A DNA stretch of 64,000 bases from Mortierella sp. BCC40632 (GCA_011634665.1 WAEK01000011.1:1296501-1360500); one strand, 5' to 3'. Shown: positions 44,118 to 56,174, counted from the first letter of the stretch. Program-made: numbers and translations. The notes: a model not told the origin generated them from the letters alone.

Positions 44118-45976
44118 CTAAAATTGGGGTTCTTCAATTTCAATTTGGACACCTCCAATCAATCCCAAGCCAAAAGTGAGAACGTAGGTGCTCATGTTCG
44201 CAAATGATCCATGGTAAAATCTCGCACCTCTCCAAGTACCAAACCAAGATGCCGATGGCTTCTCTTTCAGGTCGGTGCCGCGTTTGGATCGTGTGTGTTT
44301 CTGGCTGGGTCCACCTTCTTCGGCAATGATCTTATTGAAGCAGTCCACCATGCCTGCATATGGCTGCTTTCGGGTCTCGACAACAGTCTCGTATCTCTTC
44401 CCAGGAATCTTGGCGTGGATCTGGATCTGGAGTCGCTTACGGATGGTGTCGATCGGCAAGCGGAGCAAGAAATCCAGTAGGTTGAGGCCGAGTTCTGTGC
44501 ACGCGTGCAACACGGGAGAATCTTGTTGTGTGGTGTCGATAAGGCAGCTGATAAGTAGAGGCATTCCCTTACTGAATAGTGCGGTCACGGTATGATAGGC
44601 GAGTGTCGGGATGAGGTTGACGCCTCCCCAAAGGGCACCAATTCCTTCCTCCTGAACAATGGTCATAAGGCAGTTGAAAGTGTTGGTATATTTTCGCTGT
44701 CTGGGATCCGAAGACTGGACAACCAAGCTAAGTCAGGGGGGGGTAGTCGACATATTCCGAGGAACGGAAGAGAGAGGTGAATGTGTAATCAGATGAGCTA
44801 GGAGTTCCAGGGAAGAGGGGAGAGGAAGCTCGTTCAGTAAGGATCCTTTGTGGGACTTACCGTGTGCGAACCAACTCTAGTGGTGAGAAGATGAATCCAA
44901 CCACGACGTGGCTTGCAACAAGGGTAGCCAGGTGAGAACCTGGTCGGTCAACATAGTCAAGCGAGTGATCGTCATCAAGTCCAAAAGCACTGTTGAGAGA
45001 ATCTTCCAATCGAGGCTGAGTGATCACTTGCAAAATGTCAAAGCACAATGCTGCAAAGAAAAAAAAAAAAAAAAAAAAAGACCAGTGCGATGGCGTGAGA
45101 ACTGGACATTCGTAAAAGGTCTAGGACTACATCTTTCAAGGCAAGAAGCATAAGGGTATACCTTTCCACAATGACAGATATCCTTCAGTAGGATGTTTTA
45201 CAAGAGTCCATGCTGTCGCCCACATGCCTCCATCCAGCGGCGCCAGTTGGAAAGAAGGTCTCAAGTCATCATCGTAAACATTTGTCCGGACCAAATATCC
45301 TGATTGATCTGTGTTCTTTCGATTACGGAAGACGGACGCATTCGGTTCAAGCTTGCTGCCGCTGGTCGGTGGCGAGTTGAAGCGGCTGGAACCTCGTCGA
45401 TCATAGTAGTTGTCTGAATAGTAGCCACCGGACCCTGGTCCGTCGTTGTAAAACTCTTCTTCGTCTTGCTCTTCTTGTGAGTGTCTGAACTCCTCATCGC
45501 GTCGTTCCTATCCGATCGGTCAAGTGTAAAAGCCAGGAAGTCGCGAAGAAGAGTCAATGGGCTGCAAGAGAACAGAATCTGCAGCATGAAAGCGTGTGCA
45601 TTTGTGGTCAATAGAGAGAATGTCGTACTTGCTCTGCACGTATGTCTGCATCGTCCTCTTCGACTTCTGCAGGCGTGTTCGTGGGCAGGTACTGAACTTG
45701 CAAGAGCGTGAGTGCACCCTCGAATGGAACCGACAAGCCATAGCCTAGGATTTTGAAGGCACAAACTCTGATGAGCCGCTGAAGCGTGTCGAGGCTCGTC
45801 TGCTCCTGTTCAATGATCCAGTCTTCTTCCAGAAAAACAGGTGGGGCAGCGACAGTTGTCTGATAATAGGCCTGTAGAGGACTGTCCAGAGGCGATCCGA
45901 AGGATGGTCGGAGTGGGGTAGCGCTATTGACATTGGGCGCGCCTCCTGGCGGGGGGTAGGAGAATCCCGAGGCCAT
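44118..45976 (-). CDS. UGO1: Ugo1-like mitochondrial outer-membrane fusion protein
   Basis: Modified SLC25 carrier of the outer membrane that links Fzo1 and Mgm1 in yeast mitochondrial fusion (SLC25A46 relative). Exons are 45976-45629, 45507-45162, 45050-44861 and 44727-44118; phases agree, giving 497 aa (yeast Ugo1 has 502). The N-terminal third is soluble and acidic (DNYYDRRGSSRF, VRTNVYDDDLRPSFQLAPLD). One carrier motif is clear across the exon 3/4 junction: FSPLELVRTRLVVQSSD, followed by a GxxxLWGGxxxxP helix (GIGALWGGVNLIPTLAYHTV). LLRLPIDTIRKRLQIQ is the next P-x-D-x-x-(K/R) motif. The third repeat is degenerate (WFGTWRGARFYHGSFANMS). Intron 2 carries a 19-base poly(A/T) run. Divergent from eIF3a across 435 bases. 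Confidence 0.9.
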
Positions 45977-46411
45977 CGGGATTGAAGCAGACAAGGAGAA
46001 TGCGTGTTGACTGAGATTTCTGGGAGGAGCAGGACTTTTATATTCTCGCTTCTCAAAAAGGCAAATCATGCCAACGCTCAATCTTGCGTTGCTTTATACA
46101 ACACATCTACACACAAACAACTGTTGCCTGGTTGGATTCTTTCCTTGCCATTTGGCTGTCAAGGCGCGCCAGAGCATGACCTGGGCAGAGAAAAGCGCCA
46201 TGGCAAGCTATATCTCCTTTTGGCCACGAGGTTTGTCTCGTTGGCAGTCGGAGGGAGCATCAGTGGACTACTAGCTGTGTGTTAGGGGAGACGAAAATAA
46301 GTGTGGCGTGGACGCCTTTTTTTTTTTTTTTTTTTGTATATTGAGCGGGGATATGGTGAGGACGACATTCTTCCTCCACCCCTCTCCCCTCTCCATCTCA
46401 TCCATCTCATC
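45977..46411. promoter_or_regulatory. Shared divergent spacer of UGO1 and eIF3a
   Basis: 435 bases between start codons. A poly(T) run (46318-46335) and CT-rich sequence (46370-46410) lead into the eIF3a ATG; the UGO1 side is less biased. No recognisable operator. Confidence 0.5.
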
Positions 46412-49400
46412 ATGGCACCATTCGCCAAGCCCGAGTCCGTGCTTCGCAGAGCCGATGGTAATACTTCGACCTTCCCCCTCCCCCTCTCTCCGTCTCCCTC
46501 TTCCGCCATTCCTACTCCTCTCGACTCGACTCTTTCAGCAACCTACTTGGCGAGGAGAGAGGCTCGATCTGGTGCAGATCCAGTTGGATTCACTCGGATC
46601 TGATGAGGTCAAACCTTATTTGGCCTCTCAGAAACGCCGCAGTATCGCCCTGTAACCAGCAGACACAGACAGACAGACAGACAGACACACATACGACAGA
46701 CAGACATCCTTCACTTAATAGTATCACTCACCATCGATACACATCCTATGCCAGCACTGTCCTTCTTGTCTATCCATCGATCCATCCAACTGTACAGATA
46801 CCAATTTATCTGCCCATCCGACTCGATATCATCACCATCTTTTCGCCTGCCCAGCAGCTGACCTCTTTTACCTAGGCGGCCCCTGCTGGACCGTCTGTCC
46901 ACGCTCAGGAACGGTGCGCTCACTCTTTCTCTCGTCACAGCATACCATCCACAGTATACCATCCACAGCATACAGTGTATTGCATACCGACACAGAACAG
47001 CTGGCCCATCTCCCCTTCCATCTCGATAACACGTTGCCCATCCATCCATCCCATCAATGTGCGCTTTATCTCTCCTGCAAAGTGCTGACGCGCCATTCAT
47101 TCTTGTCGAATAGAGCTTATTGCCGTCGGCCAGAATGCCGCTGCCCTTGAGGCCCTTCACGATGTCATCGTCTCGAAGCGTTCTCGAAGCGTTGCCTTGA
47201 GCTCGCTCGAGCCCATCGTGCTCAAGTTTGTCGAGCTGTGTGTGAACCTCCGCAAGGGCAAGATTGCCAAGGAGGGTCTTCACCAGTACAAGAACATCTC
47301 CCAGAACACCAGCATCGCAACCATCGAGGTAACAAAAAAAGAGCTGTTCAAGTTGACTTATTGTTGTCTTATCTCCTACTTGTCCTTGACACTTGTCAAT
47401 GTGGCGCAAAAAGCCTATCCTGACCCAGCAACCCCGTCACTCTTGGATATCTTTTACTCTCTAGCTTGTTATCAAGAAGTTCATCTCGATGTCCGAGGAG
47501 AAGGTCCAGGAGGCCCAGGCTAAGGCTGATCAGATCACTCTCGAGGTTGATGATTTGGAGGCTACCGAGACACCCGAGTCGATCCTTCTCAGCACCGTCT
47601 CTGGTGAACAGAACAAGGACCGTACCGATCGTGCTGTCGTCACCCCCTGGCTCAAGTTCCTTTGGGAGGCCTACAGAACTGTTCTGGACATTCTCAGGAA
47701 CAATGCTCGTCTTGAGGCTCTTTACCAGGTAGGCTTTTTATTTTTGTCCGCTTCGAGTTCGTCGTTCTAACGGTTCATTTTGGATGAGGATGACTACTTT
47801 CCAACTTTTTCCTGTGCTAACTCATTTTTCTTCTCGTCATTTCGATTTGTAGATCACTGCTCATCAGGCGTTCCAGTTCTGCCTCAAGTACACTCGCAAG
47901 ACTGAGTTCCGCCGTCTCTGCGATCTCCTCCGCAACCACTTGCAGAACGTTGCCAAGTATGCTCACCAGGCCCACTCGATCAATTTGAACGAGCCCGAGT
48001 CGCTCCAGCGTCACTTGGACACTCGCTTCTTGCAGTTGAACGCTGCTGCCGAGCTCGAGCTCTGGCAGGAGGCTTTCCGCTCGGTTGAGGACATCCACAA
48101 CTTGATGACCATGTCCAAGAAGATGCCTAAGCCCTTCATGATGGCCAACTACTACGAGAAGTTGACCAAGATCTTCATGGTCAGCGACAACTACCTCTTC
48201 CACGCTGCTGCCTGGAACAAGTACTATACCCTCGTCAAGACCCAAAACAAGTCCGTTACGGACGAGGAACAGACCAGAATGGCCTCGCTTGCCCTTATCT
48301 CATCCTTGGCCATCCCCGTTATCTCTCTCAGGGATAACTCTTATGAGGTCGACGAGTCCAAGAACAAGTCGAACCGCTTGGCCGCCTTGCTTGGTCTCAG
48401 CCGCTCCCCTAACCGCTCTGGTCTTTTGAAGGAGGCTCTTAGCAAGAACATCCTCAAGCACGTCCGCCCTGAGCTCCGTGAGCTTTACAACATTCTTGAG
48501 GTTCAGTTCCACCCCTTGTCTATCTGCAAGAAGATCCAGCCCATCATGACTCGCCTTGCTGAAGATCCCGAGCTTGTCAAGTATGTCAAGCCCCTTCACC
48601 AGGTCATCTTGACTCGCCTCTTCCAGCAGTTGTCCCAGGTTTACACCACCGTCAAGCTCGACTTTGTCACCCAGCTTGCATCTTTCCCCGCTCCCTTCAA
48701 CTACGACTCGGCCACCATTGAAAAGTTCATCATGCAGGGATGCAAGAAGGGCGAGCTTTCGATCCGCATTGACCATGCTACTCAGAGCTTGACCTTCGAG
48801 ACCGATATCTTCTCAACTGACAACAAGACCGTCACTGATGGACCCGTCCTTCAGTCGTTGCCCTCGGATTTGATGCGCTCTCAGTTGACTCGCTTGGCTA
48901 CCTGCCTCAACACCACCATCACCATGACCTCACCCGAGGTGGTCGAAGCCAAGAAGGAGGCCAAGAAGGCTGCATTCATGAAGGCCCTCAAGAGCATGAA
49001 GGAGGACCACCGTATGGCTCTTGAGCGCAAGGCCATCATTGAGCGCAAGAAGGAGCTCCTCGAGACTATCCGCGCCCGTATTGATCGTGAGGAGGCCCAC
49101 GCCAGGGCCCTTGAGCGCCAGAAGGAGCAGGAGGCCCAGAAGGTCCGCTTGGAGGAGGAGCGTCGCAAGCGTGAGCAGGATCGCATTCGCGCTGAACAGG
49201 ATGCTATTCGTAAACTGGAAGCCCAGAAGTTGGCCGAAACCTTCAAGACTGGAACTGATATTGACGTGGATGGACTCACAACCGAGGAGGTTATGGCCAT
49301 GAAGATTGTTCAAATCGAGAAGGAGAGAAAGGAGATGGCTACTCGTACTAAGGCTATCAGCAAGCGTTTGGATCACGTTGAGCGTGCTATGCGTCTTGAG

Positions 49401-50267
49401 GAGCGTCCATTGTTGGCTAGGGATTATGAGCGCCAACAGAGGGCCGATCGTGTCTACCACGAGGCCGCTGTCAAGGCTCACCTTGATGCTGCCACTACTA
49501 AGCATGCTGCCGACTTGGTGCTCAAGAAGCGCATGGTCAAGATCTTGGAGGACTACACCACAGTTCGCAAGGACATGGAAGAGAAGCGCAAGGAGGAGTT
49601 TGCTCAGAAGCGTGAGGCTGCTCGCGTGAAGATTGAGGAGGAGAAGGCCAAGCGCATTCATCTCTACAGAGAACGCAAGGCCGAATTGGAGCTTCGCAAA
49701 CAGCGTGAGGCCCAGGAGAAGGCTGAGCGTGAGGCAGAGGCTCAACGCCGTGCTGAGGAAGAAGAGAAGAAGCGTGCCGAGCGCGAGGCTCTGGCCGAGA
49801 AGGAGAAGGCCGAGTACGAGTCCCGTCGTCGCGATTTGGATGCAATGGCCCAGAAGCAGCGCGATAGAGAGGCCCAGATTGAACAGCGTCTTGCTGGCTC
49901 CCGAACTGGATCTGCTGCCGTTGTTGCTCCACCCAAGTTTGTGGCTTCCTCGACTGGTGGCGAGAGACTCAACTGGAGAGAGCGTGAGGCCATGAAGGCT
50001 GCTGCTGCCGCTGCTGAGGGCTCCACCCCATCGCCTCCTCCTGCTGCTTCTGGCGCATACCGTCCCCCAGGTGCTCGTGGTGGTGCCGATCGTGATCGTC
50101 GCGACGCTCCTCGTGAACGCGATTACCCCTCTCGTGATGCTCCTTCCCGCGACTCTCCTCGTGATGAGGAGCCCGCCCCAACTCGCCGTCCCCTGTTTGG
50201 CAATACTACCGGAGGATGGAGAGAGCGTGAGGCTGCTAAGAATGCTGCCAAGCAGCAGCAACAGTAG
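46412..50267 (+). CDS. EIF3A: Translation initiation factor eIF3 subunit a
   Basis: Largest scaffold subunit of eIF3, which loads the 43S complex on mRNA (yeast Tif32/Rpg1). Exons are 46412-46457, 47114-47328, 47465-47728 and 47853-50267; phases agree, giving 979 aa. The start [20 protein letters not shown] rebuilt across intron 1 and [15 protein letters not shown] are the family N-terminus. [19 protein letters not shown], then [20 protein letters not shown], and the PCI domain (about 320-500) follow. From about 560 on it is a long Glu/Arg/Lys coiled coil with RxxERE-type repeats. The C-terminus is Arg/Asp/Pro-rich and disordered, ending [20 protein letters not shown] and a Gln run. Intron 1 is 656 bases with (GACA)n. 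A 443-codon antisense frame is a shadow of the repeat region. COQ10 follows 159 bases downstream on the same strand. Confidence 0.97.
46667..46706. repeat. (CAGA)n tetranucleotide repeat in eIF3a intron 1
   Basis: Imperfect CAGA/GACA repeats (about 8 units) interrupted by CACACATACGA, within the 46458-47113 intron. Confidence 0.85.
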
Positions 50268-50426
50268 CTATAGTACTTCATACTAGTCTGATTTTGCAAA
50301 TTGAATGAAACTCTTCAAAAAAAACGTGTGAACGAGTGACTGTTATTGTAGTTGGTTTCGGTTATGGAGGAACGGATCCCTGCAGGAGATCGCGATCACG
50401 ACAAGATCCCCCCTCCCCCCTTTTTC

Positions 50427-51803
50427 ATGCAGAGACTTACCAAGTGCTCGGTTCCACTGATCGCCCAATCAGCCATCAAGCAGGGACCCTGTGCAGATGC
50501 ATTCTTCCTTTCTCTTGGATCGAGTCTGCGGAGCAAACATTATTGCGTTAATTCAACCTCATTCCGACGACTACCTGGACCAGCATGGCCATCTCAACAA
50601 AGTCATGACATGAGACCTAGTAGTCAGGTTCAACGACGTCATTTTATCCAACTCCCTTCGTTACCCAAGCTTCCGAACTTGATAAAGCCCATGTCTACCA
50701 AACGACACTATAAGGACCGGACCTTGCTCAAATACTCCCAACAAGAGTTTTACGATCTTGTGGCCAATGTGGACGACTATCAACTTTTTTTACCTTGGTG
50801 CACGTATTCAAAAATGTCAGCTCCATTACCTCTTGAAAACCCCAGTTCTTCAGGGAGAAAAAGTTCTTCGACTCCCTTGTTGGAACAGCCATGGCTACTC
50901 GAAAAGAAAATACATCCTGCACCCATGGTGATGGTGCGACATGGCGAACTTGGGATCGGGTTTAGTTCCTTTCAGGAACGCTATGTGTCCAAGGTTACAT
51001 GTCAAGCCCCTTGGACCGTCCAGGCCGTTTCGTACGACTCCAAATTATTTCGGGAGCTCTCAACCACTTGGCAGTTCACACCCAATGTGCCCAAAACAAC
51101 GACACTCGAGGCGACACTGGATGGGGAGGTAGATGATGAGAGCCAGTTGATGAAGAAAGACATGACAGGGACTATAGAGAAAGAGCAGGACAATGGTTTG
51201 GACAACGCGATTACTGACGCTGGTTTAGTTCAGGACCAGGATCAGGATCAAGCCCAGGATCTAGATCGGAGACAAGCTGTGCCGATTCATCACTTTACGG
51301 CTGCAGCCGTATTTGGGTCACAGGCCATCCCACCGCAGCTGAACACAACGCCAGGAGCAGTATCTTCCTCATCTTTACCGGCGGCATATACACTTAGCAA
51401 TAAGAAGACATTTCCACCATCTCCCTTGCCCAAGGAAGAGCAGAAAATGACTTCCTCTAAACCTAATCCCGATTCCTCCACTGCCTCTTCGGCTACGACC
51501 GGTTCCACTCCAGCGGATACGGCAGTCACGGAAGAGACCATCTCGCCCGCTCTGGACAAGTCGCAGCCATCTCCGCCGTTTCCTAGGCCGCCACGCCAAA
51601 CTATTGAACGAACTGCGTCGCCTTCAAACCTAGCGACCATGAGCCCGAGTGACTACCCTTCGTGTTGGGTGGATTTCGAAATTCAGTTTGAGTTTGCATC
51701 ACCCGTCCATGCATCCATGTCGTCGCTGTTTTTTGATCAAGTCAGCAAGGAGATGTTGCAGGCATTTATCAAGCGCGCCGAGGTACTCTATGGCAAGCGC
51801 TGA
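50427..51803 (+). CDS. COQ10: COQ10-like coenzyme Q-binding START-domain protein
   Basis: Mitochondrial lipid-binding protein that chaperones ubiquinone. Intronless, 458 aa from the ATG at 50427 (MQRLTKCSVPLIAQSAIK), which gives a basic, Ser-rich targeting sequence; an in-frame ATG at 50352 would add 25 residues. The START/polyketide-cyclase domain begins YKDRTLLKYSQQEFYDLVAN with VDDYQLFLPWCTYSKM, the COQ10 hallmark (Y-x-x-F-x-P-W-C). The middle strand FSSFQERYVSKVTCQAPWTV and the C-terminal SCWVDFEIQFEFASPVHASM with the closing helix (FDQVSKEMLQAFIKRAEVLY) are also clear. Between them, about residues 237-412 form a Ser/Thr/Pro/Asp/Gln-rich insert; usual COQ10 is about 200 aa. It lies 159 bases after the eIF3a stop, so its promoter must be very short or overlap eIF3a's 3' end. 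Confidence 0.92.
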   Translation: MQRLTKCSVPLIAQSAIKQGPCADAFFLSLGSSLRSKHYCVNSTSFRRLPGPAWPSQQSHDMRPSSQVQRRHFIQLPSLPKLPNLIKPMSTKRHYKDRTLLKYSQQEFYDLVANVDDYQLFLPWCTYSKMSAPLPLENPSSSGRKSSSTPLLEQPWLLEKKIHPAPMVMVRHGELGIGFSSFQERYVSKVTCQAPWTVQAVSYDSKLFRELSTTWQFTPNVPKTTTLEATLDGEVDDESQLMKKDMTGTIEKEQDNGLDNAITDAGLVQDQDQDQAQDLDRRQAVPIHHFTAAAVFGSQAIPPQLNTTPGAVSSSSLPAAYTLSNKKTFPPSPLPKEEQKMTSSKPNPDSSTASSATTGSTPADTAVTEETISPALDKSQPSPPFPRPPRQTIERTASPSNLATMSPSDYPSCWVDFEIQFEFASPVHASMSSLFFDQVSKEMLQAFIKRAEVLYGKR

Positions 51804-52129
51804 GAAGATATCCGCAAAGAAATAGATAGCCGGAGTGTCATTTGCATGGATGCGCATTAATGGCGCAAAAAAAAAAAAAAAAGAAGGATAGGAGAAAGAG
51901 CGCACATCCAACTCCATGTGTCTCATTATACACAAAAGAACTCTTTTCCGTCTTCCGTTTTGGAGAGAGAGGCGGGTGAACCATAGGAACGAATCCACTA
52001 GAGTACTGTAGAGATTGATAGTAATAGACCTTATTGTTTTATATATATTTATATTTTTTGCTCGACCATTTGTCGAGTTCGACTGCGCATAGCAGTTCCC
52101 GGATGCTTATTGGAAGGTGCCTTTAGGAT
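51804..52129. other. COQ10 3' region
   Basis: 326 bases with poly(A) at 51868-51882 and an AT-rich TATATATTTATATTTTTT stretch near 52040-52057, a plausible 3' processing region. No gene seen. Confidence 0.6.
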
Positions 52130-52453
52130 TTAGTCCGCTGTCTCATGGAGTGGGGCAAAGGGTTCTAGGTCTGGTGGGCTGTTGATACCTTTTTCGGCAA
52201 GGGTCGGGACCATGGGTAGCCATATACCTTTAGGTAAACGCTTACATAGGAGATCGGAGAGGGTTAGAGAGTGAGGACCTTTTGGGTTATATGAAAAGTG
52301 ATCGCTGAATTTTTTTTCCCTTGTCTCTTCTCTTCTCTTTCCTTCTAAAGAGGAGAGCGTCACTGGATGGTTGATGTTTTGGGATACGAGGGGCCAGGTA
52401 CAAAGATGAGTGATTCTGGGCGAAGTTCCCTCACGATAAGATGTTTGTCTCAT
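52130..52453 (-). CDS. Possible last exon of an unrecognised minus-strand gene
   Basis: The last 55 or so codons before the TAA at 52130 have protein-like composition (SLTLSDLLCKRLPKGIWLPM, AEKGINSPPDLEPFAPLHET) and follow a possible acceptor (AACCCAAAAG, about 52287). The upstream part of the frame is only low-complexity. No partner exon is certain; a segment at about 53745-53685 (minus), reading VKQPDNRPRWRKDVAGLASN before a GTGCCT donor, is a candidate. Family not recognised. Confidence 0.2.
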   Translation of the reverse strand: MRQTSYREGTSPRITHLCTWPLVSQNINHPVTLSSLEGKRREETREKKFSDHFSYNPKGPHSLTLSDLLCKRLPKGIWLPMVPTLAEKGINSPPDLEPFAPLHETAD

Positions 52454-52738
52454 CTTTTACTCATTCCCTCCCTCTCCCTCCCTCTAACACCATACACTGG
52501 CGGGTGTGATGTTAACCCTCCATTTCTTACTGGTCAAGATGAACCATCTGATTTTTTTTTTTTTTTTTCACTTGGTGGGAGACTCTGTCTTCTAACCCTC
52601 ACTTTCTTCTTTCAACCTCACCCTCTCAAGGGCTTAATGAGGCAAAAATGCACCAACAGGACACCCCAATAGCTTTTTTTTTTTTTTTTTTTCCTTCCGC
52701 ATCTTTTAGAACCTCGACCCGATAGCCTCACCAAAAGC

Positions 52739-52739
<1 letters not shown>

Positions 52740-52792
<53 letters not shown>
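52740..52792. repeat. Poly(A) joined to (GA)n
   Basis: About 20 A followed by about 15 GA units. Confidence 0.95.
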
Positions 52793-52796
<4 letters not shown>

Positions 52797-52950
52797 AATT
52801 CAAATGAAAATAGGTGCAACAAAAATATTCCGCCACATAACCTGGATCTATGGTTCTCGGAAAAAAACGAAGGAATCCGGCAGAAAGGAAGGAATGGCCC
52901 TTCCTTCCCTTCGCCATTCTACCGTTTTTTCTTTGTTTTTTTTTTCTTTG

Positions 52951-52986
52951 TTGTTGTTGTTGCTGTTGTTGTTGTTGCTGTTGTAG
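52951..52986. repeat. (TTG/CTG)n trinucleotide repeat
   Basis: Imperfect TTG/CTG units ending GTTGTAG just before an ATG at 52989; it could serve as a pyrimidine-rich acceptor region for an exon starting there. Confidence 0.85.
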
Positions 52987-55946
52987 CTATGTCTACCCAT
53001 ATGGGTGTCTTAAACTCTGTCGGAGAACGCATTGGTCTCAACAGAATGAGTTTGAGACGAAAGGGTGAGGAAGGGGAGGTGAGGGTGAAGGTGGTGAGCG
53101 AAACATTGAACTTTAGCTCTACTACACGCTCTCTACGGTTTGCTTTCTCAGCTCCTTCTACCCTCCCTCCCTCCTAGACTGATACCACAAATCAAATCTG
53201 CTGAAATAAAGAAGGAGATAATGAGAAAAAAAGTGAGGAGTGAAGAGTGAGGGATGAGAGGGCAGTATGAAAGCAAAGAAGAGTCGAGAATGGCAGAGCA
53301 AAAGGGAACCGGAATAGGAAAGAAAAAAACAAAGGTAAACAGATGTACTTTGGCAAGTATCAGGTAGGTCCACTCTCTCAAGAGGAAGACAGCCATACCT
53401 CATTTCTCTCCTCCTTATCTTCCCACCATTTATCATTTTATTTACTTTGCCTCGGAGAAAAGTGGATCGGGGTCAACCGATCGAATATCTGTCCGTTCTG
53501 TAGGTTAAGAAATGAAGAAAAGGAAGCGGAATAGGAGGAAGAGTAAAAAAAAAAAAAAAAAAAAAAAAGAGGTAATACGCCCATTCGTCGATAATCAACC
53601 CGACATCATTGTCGAATTAGGGCCTAGAAAATAGATGGAAGAGGGAGAGAGAGAAAGGGTGGGAAGTACTACAGCCGTAGGCACCTGATTGCTTGCTAAT
53701 CCAGCGACATCTTTCCGCCATCGGGGACGGTTGTCAGGTTGTTTGACCGACAGGAGAACAGAGGGAATGGAACGTGTCAAGAGAGAAAGTATGCTGAAGA
53801 GGTCAGATGCGAGGATCATCATTAAGACTTTTTTGTAGACTCTAGGCTTAGCACTAGCTCGGCTGAAAAGTACAAAGGAAGAACCTTAGCCTGGGTTGAT
53901 TGAGAACCCCGAACCTCTGTAGTAAAAAAAAAAAAAAAAAAAAAACAAAAACAAAGCAAAAAACAATGGGTTTGATAGGAACAAGGAGTACAAGGACCAG
54001 CTATTCTACAGCTCTTTTTTTTTTTTTTTCATGTCATGCAAACGTGGGTGGTTGTTTCCTTTATAGTCACTTGACATCTGCTCGACTGGGGCACTGAACT
54101 CTACTTGATTATGCGAGGGATATTGGAGGCATTGGCGGTCTTGCCAGAAAAACACCCCTAATCCCACCGGGAAAGAGTGTACACACCTAATACAGTAGCT
54201 CCCAAGAGGTCAAGAACGAGACACAGGAATTTCTCAACCTCTTCAAAAGAAATTTTAGGGAGAAAAAAAAAAAAAAAAAAAAAAAAAGTCTTGCATAACC
54301 TTTGCTCCCTTCCTCTTCTGGATGGTCATCGTTCACTTAGTTCACTTAGTTCATGGGTCGCCTGTTCTCAATACTCCAAAAGATCCCAAATCACGGTCCA
54401 TGTCTCAGTACAAGTTCCGTTCATCGTCCACATTCTCCAGAGAAAGGAGAAAGGAGTACTCGAGCTACAAGAAAAGATATCAAATGCCGTTCTGTTCGTT
54501 CGATTGCAATTATGAAAAAAAAAAAACGAGTGCGCCGCTCATTCAAATGAAAACGAAAGGAAGGGGACCAGACCGCTTTGGCTTTGGACCCGGGGCGAGC
54601 CTACAGCCTCATTCTTTCCCGCCCATCGAGAATACGCATAATCTCGCTTACGATTACTCTCACGGTGAGCGAATGCCGACTCTCTTGTCATGGGTTTGCG
54701 AGGGCGGCCTTCTCTTTGCGTGTGTCTGTGTGTGTGTCTGTGTGTCTGTGTGCGTTGTTTCTCATTCTCTTCTGCTCTCTTCATGCCTGAATCTGTTCGT
54801 CTATCTGTTGACTGTGTGTGTGTTTGTTGTGTGTTGTGTATGCGTTGGCGGGAGTATGTGTTGGGTGTTGGGTGTTGGTTTTTTTTTTTTTTTTTTTTTT
54901 ATTTTTCTCAAAGGCAAAAAAAGAGTTTGGCATTGTTGGTATGGCGGCGTGGTGGCGTTATTTCTAAAGGCTATGGAATAGAGCAGTGAACCAAAGAAAG
55001 AAAGAAGAACGGACAAATGCATGGACGATGATAGGACACGTTGCCGCCAAAGTTCAAACAACTCTAGACCAAGGGTTGTTTTCTGAATGTTTCTCTCCTC
55101 TCCCCTCATTTTCTGTATCCCTGCTCTGGTACCTTTTCACACTGTCCCTCTCGCTCCCCTCCCTCCCTCCCTCTAACCATGCTAAGGATTAGAGCCCTCC
55201 TAGTAGAGTCCAAATGAACTCTCTTCCTAGTAAGTCAGATTTGGGGCGTGACTACTTCAAGAGAAATACGACCGATTTCCCTTGCTCTGCAAGAACGAAC
55301 AAAGGGTAAAGAGCTGTTTAGAGATGGGCGCGCGCGTCTGTACGAACAAATATGACAAATACACTGCGCTGGGTGGCGCACAGGGACTTGCTCCGTTGAT
55401 TTTTTTTTTTTTTTTTATTTCGTCTTTTCCGGCAAGTCATTCAGCCGACTTTCTTTCCCTTCCTTCTTTTCTCTGCATCAAGAGAACAAAGAAATAGGAA
55501 GGCGCGCGTATGTGTCAGACCGAGAGAGAGAGAATGAAAATACAACTTTCAAGAACCGATCTTGTACGCTCATTTTGTGCTTTGTGACCCATCTGGACAC
55601 TTTCTTCATCAATGCCTCCCGGTCTCTTAGAATTTGTTGGGGTATCCAGCGGTGCAGATGACTTGCAGCAGCATGCTCAATTGCTCCAGAACAGCAACCA
55701 AGAGACTGAGATAGGAGGAGGAGCAAAAGAGGAATAAGAATAGGGAAGTGTGAGTGGGGCGCCGAGACTCCATAACCTTTTGTGTGTGGCTCAATTGCTC
55801 TATGCTCCAAGCTCACTCCCAGAGTCTCTCTTCTACAAAGCTATTTTCTCCGACTCTTTTTGTCTTTGGTAACTGTTTTTTGCTCTCACTCTCTTGTCTC
55901 TCCCCAACCTCCTTTTCAATACACCATAGCCACCGCGGTTTGGAGA

Positions 55947-55983
<37 letters not shown>

Positions 55984-56135
55984 GTGAGTCTTACTCTGCC
56001 AATATCCGAGAAAAAAAATGTGTCAATTGGGCAAGCAGTAGCAGACTTTTTTTTTTCTTGACAAGAGCAAGAGTGATGTTTGATCCTATATGTTTCTGGC
56101 TCAGTCTGAGCGTTAAGACTTTCCTCTCTCATTAT

Positions 56136-56140
<5 letters not shown>

Positions 56141-56172
<32 letters not shown>
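56141..56172. repeat. (CT)n microsatellite
   Basis: About 15 CT units followed within 20 bases by poly(T). Confidence 0.95.

Positions 56173-56174
<2 letters not shown>

Noticed and set aside
48930..50261. 443-codon open frame on the minus strand
   Set aside because: It is antisense to the Glu/Arg/Lys coiled coil of eIF3a; codon bias in GAG/CGC-rich repeats leaves the opposite strand open. Its translation is Leu/Ser-rich without any domain.
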